A DNA stretch of 27,535 bases from Treponema sp. (GCA_031277045.1 JAISLX010000179.1:1-27535), one strand, 5' to 3'. Shown: positions 8,217-16,947, counted from the stretch's first letter. Numbers and translations: made by a program. The notes: generated by a model not told the origin, from the letters alone.

Positions 8217-10184
8217 TTATAGAGTGTCCGGTGAATTCAACAAGGCCAAAAGCCGCATGGTGGTTTCCATATAGCCCGCCTGCCGTTTTTTTACGTTGAT
8301 CTCCATGAAACTGTAACCGTCTTTTTCCTCAACCTTAAAGCCCCGGATCGAGACCGGGTCCGATTCGGCAAGCCCCGCTTCATCGGCGACAGAGCCCCGG
8401 ACCACTTTTTTCACCAGGTAGGAGGGCGAAAAGGACTTCCCCACTGTGGGGGCCAGGATCAGGCCGAACAACGGGGCCGCCATACGCTCGCGGCTGTCCA
8501 GCTTGACCGCCTCCGCCAGGGGGACTTCCGGCCGGGGAACGGTTACCAGGACATACCTCCGCGCGGGGAGACCATTCCCCGCGGAAAGCTCCAGGGCTAC
8601 CAATTCGCCGGGCCGGGCCTGAAACAGCCGGTCCTGCATGGCGGGGATCAAAAGCCCCTGGGGGGCGCTTACCAGCTCACCGTTGACGCTTTGGATATAG
8701 GCCCCCTCCGGGATCATCTGATCGGAAGCGGGGGTAAGGGGAGCGGTGTAGATGATCTCCGCGCCGTTACTTGTCTCCGCGATGGTAAGCCCCAGCCAGG
8801 ACCGTTCCGCCTTGCCGCCTTTAAGCATCGCCGGCAGGGCCGCCGCAAGCCGCTCCGCCGGAACCGCGAAGTTAAGCCCGGGGTACTGCTCAATTCCCGC
8901 AAACACGATACCCGTCAGCCGCCCCGACATATCGACCACGGGACCGCCGGAATTACCGTGGTTCACCGCGGCGTCAATCTGGATTACATCCCCAATCTGC
9001 AGAAAACGCCGGCTCAGCGCGGAGACAATCCCCATTGTAACGGTTTTCTCAAGCCCGCCGGGGGAACCGATGGCCAGCACCGAATCGCCCACCTGGGGAA
9101 CAACCCGGTCCACCACGGAAAAAACGTATTCGGGAGTTATTTCGGCCTTGATCAGAGCCAGGTCCAGCGCGCTGTCCCAGCCGATGACACGGGCGGGGAT
9201 CCGGGGACTGGTGGAATCTCCCATGCGGATCGTCATTCGGGAGTAACCTTCGTAAGTGGGGTCCACCTCACTGGCGATAACGTGGTAGTTGGTAACAAGG
9301 AGTCCGGAATCATCCACAAAAAAGGCCGAACCCAGTACCCGGTCCGGAATTCCCCTGCCCCGTTCCAGGCGAAGGCCGCGGTCAACAAGTACCGTGGCCA
9401 CTCCTTTAATCATGTCCTGGGGGCTGTCCCTGCCCTGGGCGTAGGTCCGCAAATCCTCCGGTATGGGATCGCGTTCCCCGCGCGGCGGAGCGGACTCAAG
9501 GCCCGCTTCCACGGCCCGCTTCAGGGCCTGTTCCGCGCCGGCAAGGAAAAACGCCGCGGTCCGCCGCTGCCGGGCCTTGACAGCAGCTTCCAAAAAAAAC
9601 AGGGCGTCTTCCAGGTCAAGGGGCCGCATGTTATGACTGCGAACCGCCGCCAAAAAACCCGGCAGCGTGTCCCCCGCCGCCAGCAGCTCTCTCGCCGCCG
9701 CCAGCGCGAAATCAACTTCCCCGCCGGTACTTTCTACCGGCGCCCCCAGGGCAGCCAGGGAGCGGGCCAGGGAGGCCGCGTCATCCCACCGTCCGGCCTG
9801 AATTGCCAGCGTCTGGGCTTCCCGCAGACTCTCCAAAGCCCCGGCCTCCAGTGATTCCAGTTCCGCGGCGCCAACCAAAAGCCCGTTGTCCCCGGAACCA
9901 AAACGGGAACGGTACATGCCGATAAGGTGGATAGCTCTGGCGGGATCTTCCGTAACGTAACGCCGGATATCCTCCAGCCTGTACGCCTCAACGGATTTCC
10001 GGGGAGGGGACAGGCGTTGTTTCTGGGCCTCAACGCTGAGGCAGGAAGAGAGCGGCAGACAAATAAGAAGGAAAACGGCCAGCGATCCGGCCATGAAGGA
10101 CAGAGGCTGACTCAAGACAGGCAATAATCCCGCCGGCGTAATATCCGCGCCTCGCGCGGCCGGTTTTCTTTTGTTTCGTGCCAT
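8217..10184 (-). CDS. HtrA/DegP-like trypsin-family serine protease, probable lipoprotein, with PDZ-like domains
   Basis: About 655 residues. A hydrophobic segment (about 30-47) ends in a spirochaete-type lipobox LPLSSC with Cys48, so the mature protein is probably a lipid-anchored envelope protease. Residues 60-270 are helical, possibly TPR-like, and unusual for HtrA. The catalytic domain shows the complete triad: His301 in VTNYHV, Asp341 in SALDLALI, Ser412 in NHGNSGGPV. A PDZ-like part follows (SWLGLTIAE...GAYIQSVNGELV), then a second degenerate one near the C-terminus (GSVADEAGLAESDPVSI). It probably degrades or refolds damaged envelope proteins. The start ATG at 10184 lies 4 bases after the upstream gene's stop. 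The frame is open upstream to 10574, but that part overlaps the neighbouring gene and reads as nonsense. The long helical N-terminal insert may be a partner-binding module. Confidence 0.88.
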   Translation of the reverse strand: MARNKRKPAARGADITPAGLLPVLSQPLSFMAGSLAVFLLICLPLSSCLSVEAQKQRLSPPRKSVEAYRLEDIRRYVTEDPARAIHLIGMYRSRFGSGDNGLLVGAAELESLEAGALESLREAQTLAIQAGRWDDAASLARSLAALGAPVESTGGEVDFALAAARELLAAGDTLPGFLAAVRSHNMRPLDLEDALFFLEAAVKARQRRTAAFFLAGAEQALKRAVEAGLESAPPRGERDPIPEDLRTYAQGRDSPQDMIKGVATVLVDRGLRLERGRGIPDRVLGSAFFVDDSGLLVTNYHVIASEVDPTYEGYSRMTIRMGDSTSPRIPARVIGWDSALDLALIKAEITPEYVFSVVDRVVPQVGDSVLAIGSPGGLEKTVTMGIVSALSRRFLQIGDVIQIDAAVNHGNSGGPVVDMSGRLTGIVFAGIEQYPGLNFAVPAERLAAALPAMLKGGKAERSWLGLTIAETSNGAEIIYTAPLTPASDQMIPEGAYIQSVNGELVSAPQGLLIPAMQDRLFQARPGELVALELSAGNGLPARRYVLVTVPRPEVPLAEAVKLDSRERMAAPLFGLILAPTVGKSFSPSYLVKKVVRGSVADEAGLAESDPVSIRGFKVEEKDGYSFMEINVKKRQAGYMETTMRLLALLNSPDTL

Positions 10185-10188
10185 AACG

Positions 10189-12069
10189 TTACCGCGCGGA
10201 ATCCCTTCGTGTTTCGGAATAATCCCGAACGCCGTCTCCGGTGGCATCCCAACTGTAGACGCTCGTACCATCAGGATAGAAATACTCCGCTGTTTCATAT
10301 AAACCATCCCGGTCCTTGTCGGTTTCAACCGATTCCAGTATTTTTTCATAGGCCAGAGGATTTTCCTCCGAACGTGTTCCTTCCCGGAAGCGGCGAATCG
10401 TTTCCATGCGGCCGTCCATGTCCAGATCCAGCCGCTGTATTCGGGGCTGTCCCAGAACAAATTCGGTAAGCGACACGGTTTTGCCCTCAAAAACCTCCAC
10501 CGCCCGGCGGGGAATGCCCTGATCCATTTCGATGTACTCAAGCCCCCCCGGAAATTCCACACTGGGACGGACAACCTTCAAGGCAAAAGAAACCAGGGTT
10601 CTTTCCGTTAGACGCGAATGCCGGGGATCCGCTTCCGGGCAGAGAGGCGCCGGACCGGCGCCGGGAATTTGGGCGCTGCCGGTAAGCGGCGAAAAACGGA
10701 TGGGGGCGTAAAACATGGTTTCAGGCGCGGGAACGTACAGGACTCCGTCCAGTTCCGCCTGAAGCACCGCGGGATACCGTTCCCATTCAACGCGAATCCC
10801 TCCCCCCTCCAGCGCCCACAGGGGCGTTCCGGCGGAAAAACCGACGCGCATATCCTCCTGGCCATCCTGGTCTGCGTCCCGGCAGTATTCCAGCGCCGTT
10901 CCCGACGAGTAGCGGACCCACTCCTCCCGCAATCCATCCCGGTCGGCGTCGGTAATGATCGTACCGGAAAAACTCAGCAGGTTCCGGCGGATCAGATCCC
11001 GTCCCTCCGAACTCCGCGCCAAGGTCCAGACCCGGAGGATGGTGTCCTTGTCGAGGATCCGCGCGGCGGGGTCGGCGGCGAATTCAAAAAGTTCCTCTAC
11101 CGCGCGCAGGTCGTCGATAATTCCCAGATCAAGGCTTATGGGAAGGGCTTCTTTACCGGTCTTCCCCAGGGCCCGGCACGCCGACACCAGACGCCGCGCC
11201 TCACCGGTATCCCGAATAAAAGAGGCCGCAAGACAACCAAGACGGGAATTCCCGGATATTCCCCGTAACTGTGAACCGGGCAAAGGAGGCTCCGGGGCTT
11301 CGGCGCCCTGCCCCTCCAAAAACAGGGGAAGCCGGCGCAGGGCCAGGTCAACAAGGGAACGATCCGGCCAGGCAGACGAATTCCCGTCTTCCGGCATCCG
11401 GCCTGCCGCCCACGAAAACAGTATCTCCGGCGGCCGGGGATCCCTTGGGTAACGGTCCATGACCAGGCCAAGAACACGCAGGAATTCCCCTGCCTCCGGA
11501 AGACCTTTGAGGGCAAGAAGCCGCAGCACCAAGGCGTACTGGCGGCCGGTTTTTGGGGCCTCCGCGGTCCCGCCGCGAAGAATATCCTGACCCGTATCAA
11601 ACTCAATGGAAGGGTCGCGCTCGGCCAGATCCAGGGCCCGCAACGCCCCGGAATAGTCCCGCAGACAAATCAATATCTCCGCTTCCAAAAGGCGCCCACG
11701 GGAGGGAACATAACGCTCCCAGCGGGCGGTATCAAAGGCCTGGTACAGGCTGTCCAGCGCCGGGCGGAGGGGAAGATTTTTATGGCAGCGGACTTCGGCC
11801 AGGAGGTAAGAAACATCGGAAGACACACTGGCGAAATCGGCGCCCCGTTCCAGCGCCGCCAGGGCGTCGTCCCAGCGGCCCTCCCCGATTGCCTGTTCGG
11901 CCCAGACAACGTACTGTTCCGCGGCCGCCGCGGAAACCCCGGCGCCCGGCTGGGGAAACACCGCGGCCGGGTGGAACAGCGCCAGGGAAAACAACGGCAG
12001 CAGAAGCTTCCCCGCAAGCCCCGCCACGGGGAAGGCCGCTTTAACGGAAAAACGCGGCAGGGGGTTCAT
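10189..12069 (-). CDS. Secreted protein with helical repeats and five Asp-rich calcium-loop-like motifs, unknown function
   Basis: 626 residues with a typical signal peptide: basic start, hydrophobic 20-36, likely cleavage near residue 40. Residues 45-160 look like TPR-type helices (EQAIGEGRWDDALAALERG, DYSGALRALDLAE), matching the helical part of the adjacent protease. The C-terminal half contains five loops of DxDxDG type: 374-383 (DADRDGLREE), 398-406 (DADQDGQED), 548-556 (DLDMDGRME), 584-592 (DKDRDGLYE) and 608-616 (DATGDGVRD). Such loops bind Ca2+ in dockerins and thrombospondin-type repeats; binding here is inference. I do not recognise the family by name. It lies 3 bases after ftsH and 4 bases before the HtrA-like gene, so it is translated from the same message. 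An envelope quality-control or scaffold role is plausible but unproven. Confidence 0.72.
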   Translation of the reverse strand: MNPLPRFSVKAAFPVAGLAGKLLLPLFSLALFHPAAVFPQPGAGVSAAAAEQYVVWAEQAIGEGRWDDALAALERGADFASVSSDVSYLLAEVRCHKNLPLRPALDSLYQAFDTARWERYVPSRGRLLEAEILICLRDYSGALRALDLAERDPSIEFDTGQDILRGGTAEAPKTGRQYALVLRLLALKGLPEAGEFLRVLGLVMDRYPRDPRPPEILFSWAAGRMPEDGNSSAWPDRSLVDLALRRLPLFLEGQGAEAPEPPLPGSQLRGISGNSRLGCLAASFIRDTGEARRLVSACRALGKTGKEALPISLDLGIIDDLRAVEELFEFAADPAARILDKDTILRVWTLARSSEGRDLIRRNLLSFSGTIITDADRDGLREEWVRYSSGTALEYCRDADQDGQEDMRVGFSAGTPLWALEGGGIRVEWERYPAVLQAELDGVLYVPAPETMFYAPIRFSPLTGSAQIPGAGPAPLCPEADPRHSRLTERTLVSFALKVVRPSVEFPGGLEYIEMDQGIPRRAVEVFEGKTVSLTEFVLGQPRIQRLDLDMDGRMETIRRFREGTRSEENPLAYEKILESVETDKDRDGLYETAEYFYPDGTSVYSWDATGDGVRDYSETRRDSAR

Positions 12070-12072
12070 ACC

Positions 12073-13959
12073 CTAAACGCCGGGAACCGGCGCGCCGGAA
12101 AGACTGTCCTCCCGGGCGGGGAACCCGATAATAGCCCTAACCTCATCGTCTGCCAGCGTTTCCTGGTTGATAAGGGCATCGGTCAGTTTTTCCAGTTCCG
12201 GCCTGTGGCCTTCCAGAATAGTCTGGGCTTCCTGCCGGGCCTCGTCCAGAATTTTCTTAACCGCCTTATCAATAAGCCGGGCGGTTTCCTCGCTGTAATC
12301 CTTATGCCGGGCTATTTCCTTGCCCAGAAATATCGGTTCATCTTCCTGGCCATAGGCCACCGGCCCCAACTCCTCCGCCATGCCCCATTCGCAAACCATG
12401 TGGCGGGCCATGTCCGTCGCCTGCTGGATATCCTGCTTGGTGCCGGTGGTGGTTTCACCACAGCACAGCATTTCTGCTATCCAGCCTCCGTAACAGATAA
12501 CAATGCGATCTTTCATCCAGCCCTTGGTACGGCTATAGCTGTCCTCCTCCGGAAGGGACATGGCCATGCCCAATGCCCGGCCGTGGGGTACCACGGTAAC
12601 TTTATGAAGAGGATCGGCGTTTTTAAGAAAATAGTGGAGCAAAGCGTGGCCCGCCTCGTGGATGGCGGTCATCCGGCGCTCCTTGTCGGAGATTACCAGG
12701 GTGGTCCGGGCAACCCCCATGAGGATTTTGTCCCGGGCTTCCTCAAAGTCCGGCATTCCCACCTCCGCCTTGTCCCTGCGGACGGCAAAGATGGCGGCCT
12801 CGTTCACCAGATTGGTAATATCGGCGCCGCTCATGCCGGGGGTTGCCCGCGCGATACGGGAAAGCTCGACATCCTTGGCCAGGGGGATCTTCGCGGCGTG
12901 AATTTTGAGGATCGATTCCCGTTCCTTGATGTCAGGCATGGCGACTACTACCTGCCGGTCAAAACGGCCGGGCCGCAGCAAGGCCGGATCAAGCACGTCG
13001 GGCCTGTTGGTGGCCGCAAGGATTATAACGCCGTCCTTGGAATCGAAACCGTCCATTTCAACAAGAAGCTGATTCAGGGTCTGTTCCCGCTCGTCGTGGC
13101 CCCCGCCGTAACCGGCGCCCCGGACACGGCCCACGGCGTCCAGCTCATCAATAAAAATGATGCAGGGGGCGCTGCGGCGGCCCTGTTCAAAAATATCCCG
13201 CACCCGGCTCGCGCCGACGCCGACAAACATCTCGACAAAATCGGAGCCCGACATGTGGAAAAAAGCCACGCCCGCTTCCCCCGCCACCGCCCGGGCCATA
13301 AGGGTTTTCCCCGTACCGGGCATCCCCACCAGAAGTACCCCCTTGGGAATCCGCGCGCCCATCTTGGTAAATTTTTGGGGATCCTTCAGAAACGCGACTA
13401 CCTCTTCCAGTTCGTACTTGGCGTCCCGCTGACCGGCCACATCGTCAAAAACGACTTCTTTTTTCTCGTTTGGGTACCGCTTCGCCCGGCTTTTGCCGAA
13501 TTGCAGGGCCTTGTTTCCCGTACCCTGCATGTTGTGGAACATAAGCCAGATAAGGCTTAAAAAAATAAGCCAGGGGAGAAATTCCAGGATAACGCGCAGG
13601 GGGCTGACCCCCGTAACCGCCCCGGACATGTTGATATCCTTTTCCCGCAGCAGGCCGATAAGACCGGGGTCCTGGTAGGGGATAAGGGTTCTCATGGGGA
13701 TACCGGCGGCCCCGCTGTTTCCTTTAAGGAGTATGTCAACAGTATTGTTATCGCGGATCGTTACGGATTCTACCTGATTCTGCTCAATGTAGCGCAAAAA
13801 ATCCGAATAGCGGATCTCACGCGCTTCGGCCCTTCCGTTCCCCCGGAAAAAAAAAGCCGTAAACAGAACCGCCATCGCCAGAAAAAAAACAAGGGCAAAC
13901 CGGTTGGGCCGGGCCCCCCGCGGATGGAGCGGCAATTTATCGTTTTGATTGTTAAACAT
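12073..13959 (-). CDS. ftsH: ATP-dependent zinc metalloprotease FtsH
   Basis: About 628 residues. FtsH is a membrane-anchored AAA protease that degrades misassembled membrane proteins and short-lived regulators. Visible features: first membrane segment about 20-38, periplasmic loop, second membrane segment about 121-141, Walker A GMPGTGKT (212-219), Walker [12 protein letters not shown] (near 267-277), the second region of homology with [21 protein letters not shown], and the zinc site HEAGH (434-438). The family length is 600-650. I prefer the ATG at 13959, which has GGGGG at proper distance, over a GTG two codons earlier. It overlaps the tilS stop by a few bases, so the two are coupled. FtsH next to tilS is also the common arrangement in Firmicutes. 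Confidence 0.97.
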   Translation of the reverse strand: MFNNQNDKLPLHPRGARPNRFALVFFLAMAVLFTAFFFRGNGRAEAREIRYSDFLRYIEQNQVESVTIRDNNTVDILLKGNSGAAGIPMRTLIPYQDPGLIGLLREKDINMSGAVTGVSPLRVILEFLPWLIFLSLIWLMFHNMQGTGNKALQFGKSRAKRYPNEKKEVVFDDVAGQRDAKYELEEVVAFLKDPQKFTKMGARIPKGVLLVGMPGTGKTLMARAVAGEAGVAFFHMSGSDFVEMFVGVGASRVRDIFEQGRRSAPCIIFIDELDAVGRVRGAGYGGGHDEREQTLNQLLVEMDGFDSKDGVIILAATNRPDVLDPALLRPGRFDRQVVVAMPDIKERESILKIHAAKIPLAKDVELSRIARATPGMSGADITNLVNEAAIFAVRRDKAEVGMPDFEEARDKILMGVARTTLVISDKERRMTAIHEAGHALLHYFLKNADPLHKVTVVPHGRALGMAMSLPEEDSYSRTKGWMKDRIVICYGGWIAEMLCCGETTTGTKQDIQQATDMARHMVCEWGMAEELGPVAYGQEDEPIFLGKEIARHKDYSEETARLIDKAVKKILDEARQEAQTILEGHRPELEKLTDALINQETLADDEVRAIIGFPAREDSLSGAPVPGV

Positions 13960-15562
13960 CAACACCCCCGATGTCGCAAAAGAACAATTCCCCGCAGGGC
14001 GGAATTTCCCGCCGGCACGGTATTACCGCGCCTCCCGGATAACGGGCGATAAGGGCGGCCAGCCCGGCGGCGTCCTGAACGGCATATACAACCCCGTTCC
14101 CGAAACCGCGCCGTTCCCGGAACCCCGGCACGGGGTTTAACGGCGCGGCGTTCCCGCCCGGCGCGGAATCCTTTAAGGTGAATCGTTTTCCCGCGTCCGG
14201 AATGACATCACCGTTCCGGGCCGGACGAAGCACAAAAGGCAGGAGCGCGAAAAAACCCCGCTGTTCCCCGGCCCCCCGGCCGGATAGAAATTCCCCCCGC
14301 CCGGATACTCTTAATAAGGCCGTTCCCCCAATAGTGGATTTAAAATTACACCCGTATCCAAGCTTATAGAGTCCCGGCTCTTTGATCAACAACGAAAATC
14401 CGGCCTCCACCGCCGGTTTCCGTTGAAATATCACGATATAGCCGGACGGGGGCGTCCCTTTTACGGCAATTACGCAGGGACCAATGTCCAGATTCGCCAG
14501 TTCCCCGGCGGCAAACCGGCGCAGGTTCCGCCGTTTTACCGCTATGGCCCGGCCCCCGTTCCGGCTGGTAAACATACCGATCCCCTGGAACAGGGCCTCC
14601 TCCCGCAGAATTGGGGCTTCGCCCCAAAAGCGCTCCGCCGGGCAGCGCAGTTCCCCCCCGCTGGAAAAATCCCCGCCGCCGGGAAATCCTTCGCCCCGGC
14701 CGGAAGAAGTTTCCGGCCGCCGGGGATCCGTCCAGCTCCACACAAGGCGGCGCCGGGCCTCGGCCTCGATAAAATCCGCCGCCAGCGCCTGGGTAGCCCC
14801 CAGAGCTTCCAGCCCTCTTTTCCAGCCGGGAAATTTTTCATTCAGCAGAGGCGCCAGGCTGTGGCGAATCCGGTTGCGCAGAAACCGTTCGTCCGCGTTG
14901 GTAGCGTCATCGCGCCAGGAAATACCCCGCGTCATTAAGTAAGCTTCCACATCGGCGCGGGAAAACGCGAGGAGAGGCCGCAGAAGAACCAGCCTCCCCG
15001 GGCGGGCGGTGGATTCACGGAAGTCCCGCCGGGATTCGAAGAACTCCCGCCGGAACGGCATCCGGCGCAGCCCGGCAGGACCGGACCCCCGGAGAATCCG
15101 CATAAGGCACAGTTCCAGGGCGTCATCCCCGGTATGGGCCGTTACAATGGCCCCGGCGCCGTGGCGCGCGGCCTCTTCCCGCAGCAGGCGGTAACGGAAA
15201 CGCCGCGCGGCGGCCTCGATGCCCGTACCCCGGCGCAGGGCGTAACGGGCCACCGCCCCCCTGGGGATGATCAAAACACGGCAGGGCAGACCCAGACCGG
15301 CGCAGAGGGCCTTCACGGCGCGGGCATCCCCCCGGCTTTCCCCGGCGGGACGGATGCCGTGTTCCACATGGGCGACCCGCAGAGCAAAGCCCCCCGCCTC
15401 CCGGAGCCGGGAAAGGGCCGCAAGCATAGCGCTTGAGTCCGCGCCCCCCGAGACTGCCGCCAGCAGAGTCATACCCCCGGCAAGATCGCCCAGGCCTTTC
15501 AAAACCCCGGCCTCAAAATCACCGGCTTTCATCCCGGCCGCCGCGCCGGGGGGAATTGTCAT
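13952..15562 (-). CDS. tilS: tRNA(Ile)-lysidine synthase TilS
   Basis: 536 residues. TilS attaches lysine to C34 of tRNA-Ile(CAU), changing it to read AUA; it is essential in most bacteria. The PP-loop ATPase motif AVSGGADSSAM lies at residues 36-46, followed by the family patterns VAHVEHGIRP, GTGIEAAARRFRYRLL, TAHTGDDALE and RPLLAFSRADVEAYL. The C-terminal 200 residues are more divergent, as is usual. The start is uncertain. The ATG at 15562 abuts the T-run of a strong terminator and has no Shine-Dalgarno. An internal ATG at 15532 (codon 11) would leave the PP-loop intact. Expression may therefore depend on read-through from bL25 or on a promoter I cannot see. Its end overlaps ftsH. Confidence 0.93.
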   Translation of the reverse strand: MTIPPGAAAGMKAGDFEAGVLKGLGDLAGGMTLLAAVSGGADSSAMLAALSRLREAGGFALRVAHVEHGIRPAGESRGDARAVKALCAGLGLPCRVLIIPRGAVARYALRRGTGIEAAARRFRYRLLREEAARHGAGAIVTAHTGDDALELCLMRILRGSGPAGLRRMPFRREFFESRRDFRESTARPGRLVLLRPLLAFSRADVEAYLMTRGISWRDDATNADERFLRNRIRHSLAPLLNEKFPGWKRGLEALGATQALAADFIEAEARRRLVWSWTDPRRPETSSGRGEGFPGGGDFSSGGELRCPAERFWGEAPILREEALFQGIGMFTSRNGGRAIAVKRRNLRRFAAGELANLDIGPCVIAVKGTPPSGYIVIFQRKPAVEAGFSLLIKEPGLYKLGYGCNFKSTIGGTALLRVSGRGEFLSGRGAGEQRGFFALLPFVLRPARNGDVIPDAGKRFTLKDSAPGGNAAPLNPVPGFRERRGFGNGVVYAVQDAAGLAALIARYPGGAVIPCRREIPPCGELFFCDIGGVDV

Positions 15563-15594
15563 AAAAAAAAGAGGAACGGGAACCCCCGTTCCTC
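15563..15594 (-). terminator. Strong Rho-independent terminator after bL25, running into the tilS start
   Basis: A perfect 10-bp stem (15571-15580 with 15585-15594, 4-base loop) is followed on the minus strand by eight T residues (15563-15570). It lies about 31 bases after the bL25 stop. The T-run touches the annotated tilS ATG. Confidence 0.9.
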
Positions 15595-15625
15595 CGCCTG
15601 GTCCAAGACCACGGCCGCGTTACGC

Positions 15626-16258
15626 CTAGGTTTGGGGTTTCGCGGCCGGAGCCGGAGTCGCGGCCGGAGCGGCGGCGGCGGCTTCCTCGGGGACGGCGGC
15701 TGTTTCTTCCCTGGTGTACTTCACCAGCGCGATTACCTGGTCTTCATTGGAGATAAGCCTGACCCCTTCGCCCAGTTTTAGATCCCGCACGTGGATCGAC
15801 TGATTCACCTTTAACTCCGAAATATCCACGCTGATCCGTTCGGGAAGGTCCTTGGGAAGACATTCCACCTCGATTTCATGAAGGGGTGATTCAAGAACAC
15901 CGCCTTCCCTTACCCCCGCGGGATTCCCGGTAAGGTGCAGCGGAACGCGGGCCCGCAGGACTACGCCGCTTTCCACTTCGTAAAAATCAACATGGAGGAT
16001 GTTCCCTTCGACAATACCGCGCTGAGTATCCTTTACGAAGGCATCGTAGGTTTTCCCCTCCACTTCCACTTTGACGATGGTGCTTTCGGAAATATTTTTG
16101 ACCTGGCCGGAAAATTCACGCCCGTCAAGATCGATGGTAACGGAAACGCCGCTCCGTCCGTACAAGACCGCCGGTATGCGGCCATTCCGCCTGATTCGCC
16201 GGGCTTCCGCCGACCCTTTACCGGCCCTGTTCCGGGCCGACAGTACTACTTGACTCAT
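15626..16258 (-). CDS. rplY: 50S ribosomal protein bL25, long CTC form
   Basis: 210 residues: an N-terminal 5S-rRNA-binding bL25 domain (about 1-95; KGSAEARRIRRNGRIPAVLYG then SVTIDLDGREF) plus the C-terminal TL5/CTC beta domain (about 100-185; VLRARVPLHLTGNPAG, VECLPKDLPERI, VRDLKLGEGV). CTC-type proteins bind 5S rRNA and are often stress-induced. The tail is a low-complexity Ala/Pro stretch of about 25 residues. The ATG at 16258 has an AAGGAG ribosome site 8 bases upstream. Upstream lie the structured repeat and tRNA-Gln; downstream lies a strong terminator. The repeat ends only about 35 bases before the start, so it could form the 5' untranslated region if transcription begins upstream of it. 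Confidence 0.95.
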   Translation of the reverse strand: MSQVVLSARNRAGKGSAEARRIRRNGRIPAVLYGRSGVSVTIDLDGREFSGQVKNISESTIVKVEVEGKTYDAFVKDTQRGIVEGNILHVDFYEVESGVVLRARVPLHLTGNPAGVREGGVLESPLHEIEVECLPKDLPERISVDISELKVNQSIHVRDLKLGEGVRLISNEDQVIALVKYTREETAAVPEEAAAAAPAATPAPAAKPQT

Positions 16259-16292
16259 GCCTCAACTCCTTCCTTCCAAATCGGATTCAACA

Positions 16293-16391
16293 TTGGACTT
16301 GTCGATAACCCGGCTGGTTATCCGCCAACCAAAGCCGGCTGACAAGTCTCCCAAAAAACATGGCTTTTACCAAAAACCCGTGTTTTTTGTT
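16293..16391 (-). repeat. Dispersed structured repeat, copy 1 (between tRNA-Gln and rplY)
   Basis: Read on the minus strand, this matches the plus strand of 26555-26636: 41 of 48 bases over the first hairpin block and nearly all of a second 30-base block. Copy 1 has about 17 extra bases between the blocks. Block 1 is a hairpin with A6/T6 edges (stem 16353-16363 with 16378-16388, one mismatch) and would act as the tRNA-Gln terminator. Block 2 forms a three-way junction: outer stem GACTTGTC/GACAAGTC (16296-16303 with 16341-16348) enclosing GATAACC/GGTTATC (16304-16310 with 16316-16322) and the palindrome AGCCGGCT (16333-16340). Confidence 0.8.
16353..16388 (-). terminator. Probable terminator of tRNA-Gln (block 1 of repeat copy 1)
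   Basis: An 11-bp stem with one mismatch and A-rich 5' edge is followed by six T residues on the minus strand. It lies about 50 bases downstream of tRNA-Gln and before bL25. The same hairpin in copy 2 ends the carB transcript. Confidence 0.65.
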
Positions 16392-16405
16392 GTTTTTAAG
16401 CGGTT

Positions 16406-16429
16406 GTTGTTCAGCAATTTCTGAACAAC
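16406..16429. repeat. Perfect 9-bp inverted repeat after tRNA-Gln
   Basis: GTTGTTCAG (16406-16414) and CTGAACAAC (16421-16429) pair around a 6-base loop, starting 10 bases past the tRNA 3' end. There is no T-run on either strand. It could be a tRNA 3'-trailer hairpin guiding processing. Confidence 0.6.
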
Positions 16430-16438
16430 CCTATTCTT

Positions 16439-16510
16439 CTGGGACGACAGGGTTCGAACCTGTGCATGCCGGAGCCAAAACCCGGTGGCTTACCACTTGC
16501 CTACGTCCCA
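16439..16510 (-). tRNA. tRNA-Gln (anticodon TTG)
   Basis: 72 bases fold as a normal cloverleaf on the minus strand: 7-bp acceptor TGGGACG/CGTCCCA, 3-bp D stem with GGCAAGTGGTAAGCC, anticodon stem CCGGG/TCCGG with 7-base loop TTTTGGC (anticodon TTG at positions 34-36), 5-base variable loop and T arm ACAGG-TTCGAAC-CCTGT. The discriminator base is G. The 3' CCA is not encoded and must be added enzymatically. Confidence 0.96.
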
Positions 16511-16632
16511 ATAAAATTCACTCCACTAACGGCGGCGGCGCCCGGAACAATGGACTTTTTCAAGCGGCTGCCGGCCGGAACCTGAAGTTTCCGGCCAACT
16601 CCGGTTTACAAAATGACGGACCGCGTAATCCG

Positions 16633-16914
16633 TTATATCTCTACCGAAAGATCATCTTCCCCGTTGCCGGAATCGTAGCGTTCAAGAATCCTCCTCTGCA
16701 ATTCCGCCCGGAAATCCGGGTTGATAGGGTGAGCGACATCTTTGTACTCACCGGCCCGCGTCTTACGGCTGGGCATGGCGATAAAAACCCCGGTCTTCCC
16801 TTCGATGATCTTCACGTTATGCACAACAAAGCAATCCTCAAACGTAACGGTTACATACGCCTTTAGTTTGCCTTCCCCGGTTACTTTACGGACACGGATA
16901 TCAGTTATTTCCAT
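16633..16914 (-). CDS. spoVG: SpoVG family RNA/DNA-binding regulator
   Basis: 93 residues starting MEITDIRVRKV, with FEDCFVVHNVKIIEG, VFIAMPSRKT and the DVAHPINPDFR helix entry, all diagnostic of SpoVG. The family binds nucleic acids site-specifically and acts as a global post-transcriptional regulator in Firmicutes and in Borrelia; the name comes from sporulation, which does not apply here. The ATG at 16914 has a strong AAGGAG site 6 bases upstream. It follows ispE by 33 bases and is probably co-transcribed with it. The 122 bases between its stop and tRNA-Gln contain an 8-bp GGCCGGAA/TTCCGGCC stem near 16572-16595 without a T-run, and no further gene. Confidence 0.96.
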   Translation of the reverse strand: MEITDIRVRKVTGEGKLKAYVTVTFEDCFVVHNVKIIEGKTGVFIAMPSRKTRAGEYKDVAHPINPDFRAELQRRILERYDSGNGEDDLSVEI

Positions 16915-16947
16915 GCGTATCTCCTTAGCGATGTGGTCAACAAAGTA

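Noticed and set aside
8691..9854. Rightward frame of 387 codons
   Set aside because: It is antisense to the HtrA-like protease gene, whose complete catalytic triad is visible.
11782..13560. Long rightward frame of 592 codons
   Set aside because: It lies antisense to ftsH and its upstream neighbour; composition is Gly/Pro/Arg/His-rich without motifs, and ftsH is certain.
16406..16429. Hairpin after tRNA-Gln as a Rho-independent terminator
   Set aside because: No T-run follows on either strand; the hairpin at 16353-16388 fits better.
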